In this document: positions 1-6,030 of the stretch, piece by piece
Numbering within the stretch: the stretch's first letter is position 1
Layout of the letters: each line of letters begins with the position of its first letter
Origin: an uncultured Collinsella sp.
Lineage (GTDB): Bacteria > Actinomycetota > Coriobacteriia > Coriobacteriales > Coriobacteriaceae
Length of the DNA stretch: 8,345 nucleotides
Direction of reading: 5' to 3'
NCBI GenBank assembly: GCA_900551655.1
Contig: URWM01000053.1
Location: forward strand, 1-8,345
Position numbers and translations under genes: made by a program
The notes under the pieces: generated by a model
What the model was told of the DNA's origin: nothing
The model's database searches: none
Seen by the model: only the letters and a program-made list of their open reading frames with translations

Positions 1-827
<827 letters not shown>

Positions 828-860
828 TCAATCCTTTCACACGCTGTTTGTCGTGATTTC

Positions 861-889
861 AGTATCCCCGCAAACGGGGCCTCTCTCAA
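861..889 (-). promoter_or_regulatory. Predicted sigma-70 promoter of the GH1 gene, with a GC palindrome in its spacer
   Basis: On the minus strand, TTGAGA (884-889, 5/6 to the -35 consensus) is followed after exactly 17 bases by GATACT (861-866, 4/6). This lies about 37 bases upstream of the GH1 start codon. The spacer contains a short inverted repeat, CCCCG-CAAA-CGGGG on the plus strand (866-879), which could be an operator. No regulator is identified in the window for it. Confidence 0.5.
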
Positions 890-972
890 CGACAGCGGCG
901 CAGGCCGACACTTCTTTTCGCGCGCAGGCGCTCGGCAGCCGCCCCCATCTGACACTTTTTGATACCCGCCGG

Positions 973-1015
973 CCAAACCACCACAAAGGTGCCTGTCCCC
1001 TTTGTGGTGGTTTGG
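973..1015. repeat. Perfect 17-bp inverted repeat (long hairpin, REP-like)
   Basis: CCAAACCACCACAAAGG (973-989) and its exact reverse complement (999-1015) flank a 9-base loop, TGCCTGTCC. No T-run follows on either strand, so it is not a classical intrinsic terminator, although it could stop or stabilise transcripts. Together the loop and stem end read GGTGCCTGTCCCC. That motif resembles a GGGGACAGGCACC palindromic repeat seen in many bacterial intergenic regions; the resemblance is from memory. Confidence 0.85.
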
Positions 1016-1025
1016 GCAGGTTTGT

Positions 1026-1078
1026 CTTGATCTGTAACAGGTAGGCCGCCAAAACCGGGCCTGGTGTTACAGATCAAG
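1026..1078. repeat. Hairpin element, copy 1 (14-bp perfect arms)
   Basis: The arms CTTGATCTGTAACA (1026-1039) and TGTTACAGATCAAG (1065-1078) are perfect inverted repeats around a 25-base loop. The loop starts GGTAG and contains a secondary AGGCC/GGCCT stem. A second copy with the same core arms and a loop of the same length lies 80 bases away at 1110-1154. No T-run follows on either strand. Confidence 0.85.
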
Positions 1079-1109
1079 ATTTTCGGGCAGCCCCCTGCAG
1101 TTTTTCTAA

Positions 1110-1154
1110 ATCTGTAACAGGTAGAGACGATTTAGCCCGCTAGATGTTACAGAT
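1110..1154. repeat. Hairpin element, copy 2 (10-bp perfect arms)
   Basis: The arms ATCTGTAACA (1110-1119) and TGTTACAGAT (1145-1154) surround a 25-base loop that begins GGTAG, as in copy 1. The rest of the loop differs between copies (AGACGATTTAG here, GCCGCCAAAAC in copy 1), so arms and loop start are the conserved part. It lies 14 bases past the DUF4867 stop codon and may serve as a weak 3' end for that transcript, but there is no U-tract. Confidence 0.8.
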
Positions 1155-1168
1155 CGAGACGGAAGATT

Positions 1169-1813
1169 CTAGTCCACGGTGATGTCGAGGTTCTTGCCGA
1201 TGAGGCCTACGTAGCCGCCTTCGGCTGCCTTGGGGCTGTCGGCGTGGCAGAGGACCCACTTGTCGGCCTTCCAGTAGCAGTAGCTGTCGCCGGCAGCAGG
1301 CATATCGGCCGCGACCTCGGGGCGCGGGCCGTTGGTGCCGGCGGGCAGCGCCACCATCACCTGGAAGCCACCGTCGTCGACCATGCACGGCGTGTAGTGG
1401 AGCGTGGTGTTGAAGACTTCGACGACCGTACCCGCCGGCACGCGGAACGCCTTGACGCACGCGGTGTCGAGCTTGCCGTCCTCGATCTCCCAGCGATGCG
1501 CCACGAGCAGGATAAAGTCGCGGGCGCCCAGGTTAAACTCGCTGGCGCGGTGATACTCCAGGCAGTTGAGCTGCGTGTTGTGGCCGTTGCACCAGCCCAG
1601 TTGGAAGGGACGGCCGCCAAACATGAGAAAGCCCAGTTTATCGGCACCCTTGACGCCCTCGAGCTCCGACGCGCTTGCCACGTACTTGCTGCCCTCGGGG
1701 ATGGGCGTGGCAGAGAGCGCCTCGAGCACGGGCGACGTGAGCTCGGACGGAACGTTATCCCAAACGTTGCCATAGGATTTGAACTCGGGATCGTTGACAG
1801 AATAGATATGCAT
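1169..1813 (-). CDS. DUF4867 family protein (cupin-like, associated with sugar catabolism)
   Basis: I recognise this as a DUF4867 protein; its biochemical function is not established. It has 214 residues, with no signal peptide or membrane segment, so it is probably cytoplasmic. The most distinctive block is residues 73-96, containing CNGHNTQLNCLEYHR with His78, Glu86, His88 and Glu92. It is followed by VPAGTVVEVF (125-134) and TTLHYTPC with His139. This pattern of spaced His/Glu and a PAGT turn fits a metal-binding cupin-like beta-barrel; that is an inference. The start at 1813 was chosen because AGGAGT (1818-1823) sits just upstream. The frame stays open to 1915, but the extension runs through the predicted promoter and does not resemble the family. 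It appears monocistronic, with a promoter upstream and the luxS terminator before it. In other gut bacteria, as I recall, DUF4867 genes sit beside fucose-isomerase-like and transketolase genes, which fits the operon at 2599-7431. Confidence 0.85.
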   Translation of the reverse strand: MHIYSVNDPEFKSYGNVWDNVPSELTSPVLEALSATPIPEGSKYVASASELEGVKGADKLGFLMFGGRPFQLGWCNGHNTQLNCLEYHRASEFNLGARDFILLVAHRWEIEDGKLDTACVKAFRVPAGTVVEVFNTTLHYTPCMVDDGGFQVMVALPAGTNGPRPEVAADMPAAGDSYCYWKADKWVLCHADSPKAAEGGYVGLIGKNLDITVD

Positions 1814-1822
1814 GTTCACTCC

Positions 1823-1848
1823 TGTTCGTTTATGTGACAGTACGAACA
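1823..1848. promoter_or_regulatory. Candidate operator: 7-bp inverted repeat over the DUF4867 transcription start
   Basis: TGTTCGT (1823-1829) and ACGAACA (1842-1848) are perfect inverted repeats 12 bases apart. They span the predicted transcription start and reach the edge of the Shine-Dalgarno sequence. A further GAACA repeats 10 bases from the inner copy (1854-1858), inside the spacer of the promoter. The position would suit a repressor site or a short 5'-UTR hairpin; no matching regulator is known from the window. Confidence 0.35.
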
Positions 1849-1876
1849 TTCTAGAACAAACATGAGCGATTTTGAA
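1848..1876 (-). promoter_or_regulatory. Predicted sigma-70 promoter of the DUF4867 gene
   Basis: On the minus strand, TTCAAA (1871-1876, 4/6) and TAGAAT (1848-1853, 5/6) are separated by exactly 17 bases. The expected transcription start lies near 1841, about 28 bases before the start codon. The promoter is just downstream of the luxS terminator, which supports an independent transcription unit. Confidence 0.5.
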
Positions 1877-1894
1877 CGCTCGTCCCGACCACTC

Positions 1895-1928
1895 AACAAA
1901 AAGGCGCCCCCGCATAAGCGAAGGCGCC
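1895..1928 (-). terminator. Intrinsic terminator of luxS
   Basis: On the minus strand an 11-bp stem, GGCGCCTTCGC (1918-1928) with GCGGGGGCGCC (1903-1913), closes a TTAT tetraloop; two pairs are G-U. It is followed directly by TTTTTGTT. It starts about 30 bases after the luxS stop codon. Confidence 0.9.
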
Positions 1929-1957
1929 CAATGCGCGCGTTTTGGGCGATAAAGCCC

Positions 1958-2446
1958 TTACGCCTGCTGGTAGTGCAGGTGCTTCTCGTCGATATCGGCC
2001 AGGTCGCGGTCGAGATAACGGCGCGCGAGCCAGTTTGCCATGGGGAGGTTCTGGTCCAGGTAGTTACCGCACTCCTCGGGAGCGGCTCCGGGGACATCGC
2101 CCTCAAAGCCGGCGATAAACTCAAACAGCTCACGCACGAGCGGCAGAATCTCCTCGCTCGTCACCTCGCCAAATACGACGAGGTAAAAGCCCGTGCGGCA
2201 GCCCATGGGGCCAAAGTAGACAATGCGGCTCGACCACTCGGCATGATTGCGAAGGAACGTCGCGCCCAGGTGCTCGATGGTGTGGCACTCGGCCGTGTTC
2301 ATGACCGGCTCCTTGTTGGGCGTGGTCAGGCGCAGGTCAAAGGTGGTGACGGCGGCGCCGGTCGCCGGATCGCGGTCGATGCGGCTCACATACACGCCGG
2401 GCTCGAGCAGCAGATGGTCAACGGAAAAGCTCGCGATGCACTCCAT
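1958..2446 (-). CDS. luxS: S-ribosylhomocysteine lyase LuxS
   Basis: LuxS cleaves S-ribosylhomocysteine to homocysteine and 4,5-dihydroxy-2,3-pentanedione, the precursor of autoinducer AI-2. It is the second step of SAH detoxification in the activated methyl cycle and acts in the cytoplasm as a metal-dependent homodimer. The 162-residue length is normal for the family. The metal-binding HTIEH motif is at residues 55-59 (His55, His59, with Glu58 as catalytic base). The catalytic cysteine is Cys83 in GPMGCRTG, and the third metal ligand is Cys126 in EECGNY. All are intact, so the enzyme should be active. The start at 2446 has AGAGGAT (2452-2458) at good spacing. No pfs (SAH nucleosidase) or methionine-cycle gene is adjacent; the gene stands alone between two sugar-metabolism units, with its own promoter and terminator. 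Confidence 0.97.
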   Translation of the reverse strand: MECIASFSVDHLLLEPGVYVSRIDRDPATGAAVTTFDLRLTTPNKEPVMNTAECHTIEHLGATFLRNHAEWSSRIVYFGPMGCRTGFYLVVFGEVTSEEILPLVRELFEFIAGFEGDVPGAAPEECGNYLDQNLPMANWLARRYLDRDLADIDEKHLHYQQA

Positions 2447-2510
2447 AGCAGATCCTCTCGGTAGTCAATTTGGAACGGGGCTCTTTTAGCTGGTTCGAAT
2501 GGTCGCACCA

Positions 2511-2519
2511 ATCATACCA
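2511..2519 (-). promoter_or_regulatory. luxS: Predicted extended -10 promoter of luxS
   Basis: The minus strand reads TGGTATGAT, an extended -10 (TGnTATNAT pattern) with no good -35 box. Transcription would start near 2504, giving a leader of about 57 bases. The element lies in the loop between the two 20-base arms of the inverted repeat at 2468-2542, just after the T-run of the upstream terminator. Confidence 0.45.
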
Positions 2520-2522
2520 GTC

Positions 2523-2560
2523 AAAAAAGCCCCGTCCCAAATAAGCTACCTGGGACGAGG
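2523..2560 (-). terminator. Intrinsic terminator after the sugar kinase (end of the isomerase operon)
   Basis: On the minus strand CCTCGTCCCA (2551-2560) pairs over 10 bp, with one G-U, with TGGGACGGGG (2530-2539) around an 11-base loop. C plus six T residues (2523-2529) follow. It lies about 40 bases after the kinase stop codon. Both arms have alternative partners nearby; see the repeat entry for 2468-2588. Confidence 0.8.
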
Positions 2561-2598
2561 ACCAATGATTTTTTAATCCCCGTCCCAGAAAAATCATG

Positions 2599-4089
2599 CT
2601 AGGCAGTGTATGCAATTGTTGATTTGACGGCGTGACGCCAGCCGGCAATCTTTTTGGCACGCTCGTCGGCGGGCATCACGGGCTCCACGATGCCGCGGGC
2701 CCCGTAGACGTCGACGACATCACGCGCGTACATGCCCAGCGCAATGCCGCAGGCCCAAGCCGCACCCAGGCCGCTCATCTCGTCGTTGCTCGCGATGCGG
2801 ATGGGCGAGCCAACCAAGTCGCTCTCAAACTGCATCAGATACGCGTCGCGCGTGGGACCGCCGTCAACGCGAAGCTCGGCCAGCGCCGTACCCGAATCCT
2901 CGATCATCGCATCAATCACGTCAAAGATTTGATAGGCGATCGACTCGTCCGCAGCCTTCACAAACTCCGCGCGACCCGTGGTGCGCGTCATGCCAAAGAC
3001 GCAGCCCTCGGCGTCACTCGCCCAGCGCGGCGCGCCCAGGCCAGTGAACGCCGGCACAAAGTAAACGCGGCTCGCCGGATTGGCGGCATAGCACAGGTCG
3101 GTGACTTCCTCGGGATTGTTGATGAGCTCCAGGTCGTCGCGCAGCCACGTCTTGACGGCGCCGGCGTAGCTCACGTTGCCCTCGAGCACATACTCGGTCA
3201 CACCGTCCATACGCCACGCAAGCGAGCTCGAAAGCCCGTGCGAGCTGGCAACGAACTCGTCGCCGACGTTCATCATGACCGAGCTGCCGGTACCATAGGT
3301 CGCCTTGGCCATGCCGCGGCTATGGCAGCCCTGGGCAAACAAGGCGGCATGGCTGTCACCGAGTACGCCGTGAATGGGCACGGGCGCCGGCAAAAAGCCG
3401 CCCAGGTCCGTCATGCCGAACAGGCCATCGGAATCGGTCACCTGCGGCAGGCAGGCCACGTCGACGCCAAAGGCCTCGCACACCGGCTCGCTCCAGCAGC
3501 CACGGCGCAGGTCGAATAGCTGCGTGCGGCTGGCATTGGACCAGTCGCAGCGAAACTCCGCGCCGCCTGTGAGCGTCCAGACCACCCAGGCATCGATGGT
3601 GCCCAGACACAGCTCGCCCGCTGCGGCAGCCTCGGCGGCGGCCGGAACGTTCGCGAGGATCCAGGCCATCTTGCCCGCAGGGTAGTAGGGCGATAGCACC
3701 AGGCCCGTCGTGTCACGCACCAGCTCGGCCACGCCCTCACGCGCGGCCAGCTCGTCGCATAGCTCGCGGGCGCGGGCGCACTGCCACACCACGGCGTCGC
3801 ACAGCGGCTCGCCCGTCGTGCGCCTCCAGGCAACGGTGGTCTCGCGCTGGTTGGAGATGCCGATGCCGGCGACGTCGGCCGGATCGACCCCGGTCTCCTC
3901 CACCACGGCACGCGCCACGGCCAGCACATTGGTGGCAATCTCGGCCGGATCATGGCTCACCCAGCCGGCTTCGTTGACAATCTGGCGATGCGGGCGATCG
4001 GCACGATGAATCAAATGGCCGCCCTCGTCCACCAGCAGCGCCTTGGTGCCCTGCGTGGATTGATCGATTCCGATGATGTATTTGCTCAT
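2599..4089 (-). CDS. FGGY-family carbohydrate kinase (glycerol-kinase-like clade; possible apulose kinase)
   Basis: An ATP-dependent sugar or polyol kinase of 496 residues, the usual FGGY length. The N-terminal phosphate loop is DQSTQGTK (9-16). Residues aligning with the glycerol-binding set of GlpK are Arg82-Glu83 (SNQRETT), Tyr135 (SPYYPAGK) and the catalytic Asp245 (GDSHAALF). The C-terminal domain has YGTGSS (265-270), FVPAFTGLGAP (344-354) and VDGG (408-411). The start at 4089 was chosen over an upstream in-frame ATG at 4113 because GGGAGAG (4093-4099) precedes it and MSKYIIGIDQ is the normal family start. It departs from true GlpK: DQSTQGTK replaces DQGTTSSR, GDSHAAL replaces GDQQAAL, and the regions that bind FBP or carry the HPr-phosphorylated His are not recognisable. 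As the last gene of an isomerase-transketolase operon it probably phosphorylates the ketose made by the isomerase; D-apulose is my leading candidate. Plain glycerol kinase remains possible. Confidence 0.85.
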   Translation of the reverse strand: MSKYIIGIDQSTQGTKALLVDEGGHLIHRADRPHRQIVNEAGWVSHDPAEIATNVLAVARAVVEETGVDPADVAGIGISNQRETTVAWRRTTGEPLCDAVVWQCARARELCDELAAREGVAELVRDTTGLVLSPYYPAGKMAWILANVPAAAEAAAAGELCLGTIDAWVVWTLTGGAEFRCDWSNASRTQLFDLRRGCWSEPVCEAFGVDVACLPQVTDSDGLFGMTDLGGFLPAPVPIHGVLGDSHAALFAQGCHSRGMAKATYGTGSSVMMNVGDEFVASSHGLSSSLAWRMDGVTEYVLEGNVSYAGAVKTWLRDDLELINNPEEVTDLCYAANPASRVYFVPAFTGLGAPRWASDAEGCVFGMTRTTGRAEFVKAADESIAYQIFDVIDAMIEDSGTALAELRVDGGPTRDAYLMQFESDLVGSPIRIASNDEMSGLGAAWACGIALGMYARDVVDVYGARGIVEPVMPADERAKKIAGWRHAVKSTIAYTA

Positions 4090-4106
4090 GTACTCTCCCA
4101 TTCCTT

Positions 4107-4132
4107 CCGCCAAATCAAAGACAGCCTGGCGG
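4107..4132. repeat. Short hairpin just upstream of the kinase ribosome binding site
   Basis: CCGCCA (4107-4112) and TGGCGG (4127-4132) form a 6-bp inverted repeat with a 14-base loop. It ends 8 bases before the Shine-Dalgarno sequence of the kinase, so it could tune translation or block 5' decay without covering the start site. It has no T-run. Confidence 0.4.
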
Positions 4133-4143
4133 ACAAGGAGCGA

Positions 4144-4244
4144 GCGGCCGTCAAGTGCCGCAGATTGCCGTGAAAGAGGAGCGCCGCGTACTCTGTGTAC
4201 GCAAGCGACGGTTTGAACGGCAAGGTGCGGTGCTTGACGGCCGC
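4144..4244. repeat. Long imperfect hairpin between transketolase subunit and kinase
   Basis: The outer arms GCGGCCGTCAAG (4144-4155) and CTTGACGGCCGC (4233-4244) are perfect over 12 bp. Pairing continues with few mismatches through 4156-4171 against 4217-4232, including the TTGCCGT/ACGGCAA block, for about 28 paired positions. An inner hairpin GCGTAC-TCTGT-GTACGC (4186-4202) sits in the apical part. No T-run follows on the minus strand and no convincing promoter was found between it and the kinase. It therefore looks like an intra-operon RNA element or an inserted palindromic repeat rather than a terminator. Confidence 0.8.
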
Positions 4245-4260
4245 GCAGCGTCTGTTTCTA

Positions 4261-5199
4261 CTAGTTGCCGAGGAACTCGGCGACGGTCTTGGCAATGCCT
4301 TCGCCGGTGAGGCCGTAGTGCGCAAAGACCTCGGGGCTCGTGCCGGTGATGACCGGCGCGTCGGGCAGGGAGAGGCACTTGACCGGACGCGGGCAATGCT
4401 CGCCCACCACCTGCGCAACCATAGAGCCCAGGCCGCCGAAGGGGCTGTGCTCCTCGACCGTCACGACGGCGCGCGTGGCACCGGCGGCCTCAATCACGGC
4501 CTCGGCGTCAAGCGGCTTGACGCAATACATGTCGAGCACCGTTGCCGAGATGCCCTGCTCGGCCAGCAGGTTGGCAGCGTCCACGGCATGGCGGACCATC
4601 TCGCCGGTGGCGACGAGCGTCACATCGGTGCCGCGGCGCACCCAGGTGGCGCGATCCATCTGGAACGGGCACTCGTCCTCGGTGTACACGTCCTCGACCG
4701 GGTTGCGGCCCACGCGGATGTAGGCCGGCTTGTTGTCGGCGACCAGGGCCCGCACGAGTTCGGCGGTCTGGAAGCGATCGCTCGGCAGATACACGCGCAT
4801 GTTGGGAATCGCGCTCATGGCGGCGATATCCTGCGCGGAGTGGTGGCTCATGCCCAAGGCGCCGTAGGACACGCCGCCCGAGATGCCGATGAGCTTGACG
4901 TTGGTGTTGGAGTACGAGACGTCGACCTTGCACTGCTCATACGAGCGCGTGGTCACAAAGGACGCCGGCGAGGCGGCCCAGGCCTTCTTGCCGCACGAAG
5001 CCATGCCGGCGGCGATGCTCACCAGGTCCTGCTCGGCAATGCCGACCTCGACGGACTGCTGGGGATACTGATCAAAGAACGGCGTGAGCGATGCGGAGCC
5101 GCGGGAATCGGAGCACAGGACGACGAGGTCTTTATCGGTCTTCGCGGCCTCGAGCAGCGTGTCGCAGATAACCTTGCGATTGGCGATCTTGTTAGCCAT
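4261..5199 (-). CDS. Transketolase, C-terminal subunit (pyrimidine-binding and C-terminal domains)
   Basis: The second half of a split, thiamine-diphosphate-dependent transketolase; 312 residues, normal for this subunit. It carries the pyrimidine-binding domain with the catalytic Glu56 in GIAEQD, which activates ThDP by contacting N1' of the partner-bound cofactor. SFVTTRSYEQ (80-89) is the aromatic and arginine stretch lining the cofactor, and HHSAQD (119-124) is an active-site His pair. A C-terminal domain of about 120 residues follows. It must assemble with the N-terminal subunit encoded just upstream. The start at 5199 overlaps the stop of that gene by 8 bases and has a near-perfect AAGGAGG (5206-5212) inside it, indicating translational coupling; the in-frame ATG at 5253 lies deep in the neighbour and was rejected. 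The operon context argues for a dedicated sugar pathway rather than the housekeeping pentose phosphate enzyme. Apulose-4-phosphate transketolase, a two-subunit enzyme, is the candidate I favour. Confidence 0.93.
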   Translation of the reverse strand: MANKIANRKVICDTLLEAAKTDKDLVVLCSDSRGSASLTPFFDQYPQQSVEVGIAEQDLVSIAAGMASCGKKAWAASPASFVTTRSYEQCKVDVSYSNTNVKLIGISGGVSYGALGMSHHSAQDIAAMSAIPNMRVYLPSDRFQTAELVRALVADNKPAYIRVGRNPVEDVYTEDECPFQMDRATWVRRGTDVTLVATGEMVRHAVDAANLLAEQGISATVLDMYCVKPLDAEAVIEAAGATRAVVTVEEHSPFGGLGSMVAQVVGEHCPRPVKCLSLPDAPVITGTSPEVFAHYGLTGEGIAKTVAEFLGN

Positions 5200-6028
5200 T
5201 GATGGCCTCCTTATGGGCAGCGAAATCGGCGATGATCTGGGCATATTCCTCATCGTTGGGCAGGTGATGGTGCCAGCTGGCCTTGTCCTCCATGACGGAC
5301 GAGCCGTAGCCCTTCACCGTGTTGAGGATGATGACCGTGGGCTTACCCTTGGTCTCGGCAGCAAGCGTCAGCGCAGCGTCGATGGCCTGGACGTCGTTGC
5401 CCGGAATGGAAAGCACGTTCCAGCCGAAGGCGGCCCAGCGCTCCTCCTGCGAGTCCTGCTTCATAACGTCCTCGGTGCTGCCGCTGATCTGCAGGCGGTT
5501 GCGGTCCACGAGCGCGCACAGGTTATCGAGCTGGTAGTTGCCGCCGCTCATGGCGCCCTCCCAGACCGAGCCCTCGGCAAGCTCGCCATCGCCCATGATG
5601 GTGTAGACACGGTAGTCGCGGCCGTCCATCTTGCCGGCGAGCGCCATCCCGACGGCCACGGGCAGGCCGTGGCCCAGCGAGCCGGAGTTCATCTCGATGC
5701 CCTTGAGCTTGTTGTTGGGATGGCCGATGTAGGGGCTGCCGAACTTGGAGAAGCGGGCCTTGACGTCATCGAGGTCAAGATAGCCCTCGTGGCAGAGCAC
5801 CGCGTAGTAGGCTTCCATGGCGTGACCCTTGGAAAGTACGAAACGGTCGCGGTTGGGATCGTCGACGGTCTCGGGCGAAATGTTGAGGTGGTTGGCATAG
5901 AGGGTCATGAGGGCGTCAATCACCGACATGTCGCCGCCGATGTGGCCGCCGGCGCCAGCCATGATGATGTCGACGCAATCGCGGCGGAGATCCCAGCGCA
6001 GGGACTCAAGCTCTTCGATAGTTGCCAT
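5192..6028 (-). CDS. Transketolase, N-terminal subunit (ThDP pyrophosphate-binding domain)
   Basis: The first half of a split transketolase, which transfers a two-carbon ketol unit from a ketose phosphate to an aldose phosphate. Its 278 residues are the usual length for this subunit. The ThDP and metal motif runs from GDGE (146-149) to the Asn of DRN (175-177). Other conserved sites are SKGHA (66-70, active-site His69), GSLGHG (116-121), the form typical of split enzymes in place of GPLGQG, and WHHH (252-255). The usual GHPGG loop reads GHIGG (28-32), a conservative but noticeable change. The start at 6028 is 2 bases after the isomerase stop, and its AGGAGAG (6034-6040) lies inside the 3' end of that gene. 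It overlaps the next gene by 8 bases. Substrate specificity cannot be read from the sequence; the neighbours suggest the phosphorylated ketose made by the operon's isomerase and kinase. Confidence 0.94.
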   Translation of the reverse strand: MATIEELESLRWDLRRDCVDIIMAGAGGHIGGDMSVIDALMTLYANHLNISPETVDDPNRDRFVLSKGHAMEAYYAVLCHEGYLDLDDVKARFSKFGSPYIGHPNNKLKGIEMNSGSLGHGLPVAVGMALAGKMDGRDYRVYTIMGDGELAEGSVWEGAMSGGNYQLDNLCALVDRNRLQISGSTEDVMKQDSQEERWAAFGWNVLSIPGNDVQAIDAALTLAAETKGKPTVIILNTVKGYGSSVMEDKASWHHHLPNDEEYAQIIADFAAHKEAING

Positions 6029-6030
6029 TT

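Larger units (their letters stand above)
2468..2588. repeat. Four alternating complementary segments between kinase and luxS
   Basis: Four segments occur in transcript order. Segment a is TGGGACGGGG (2578-2587), b is CCTCGTCCCA (2551-2560), a' is an exact copy of a (2530-2539), and b' is a 20-base arm (2468-2487). The b' arm matches the complement of 2523-2542 at 18 of 20 positions, and the two differences are G-U pairs in RNA. Segment b can pair with a (11 bp with the flanking C-G) or with a' (the terminator). Segment a' can pair with b or b', and the a'/b' fold would bury the terminator's T-run in a stem. Confidence 0.75.

Noticed and set aside
1081..1106. Plus-strand terminator (GCAG-CCCC-CTGC followed by TTTTT)
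   Set aside because: The stem is only 4 bp and there is no plus-strand gene upstream for it to terminate.
973..1154. CRISPR array or IS terminal repeats
   Set aside because: There are only two copies of the element, each itself palindromic, with no regular spacers and no transposase or duplicated target visible.
1814..1915. N-terminal extension of the DUF4867 protein (34 extra residues)
   Set aside because: It would span the predicted promoter; the internal ATG at 1813 has an AGGAGT site and matches the family's usual start.
2486..2510. GGTTCGAAT followed by CACCA, resembling a tRNA T-arm and CCA end
   Set aside because: The flanking bases (GCTGG and GGTCG) do not form a T-stem and no acceptor, D or anticodon arms are present; chance similarity within the luxS leader.
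2447..2598. Riboswitch (SAM, SAH or T-box) in the luxS leader
   Set aside because: No T-box core (AGGGTGGNACCGCG) and no recognisable SAM or SAH aptamer elements; the structure is explained by alternating repeats.
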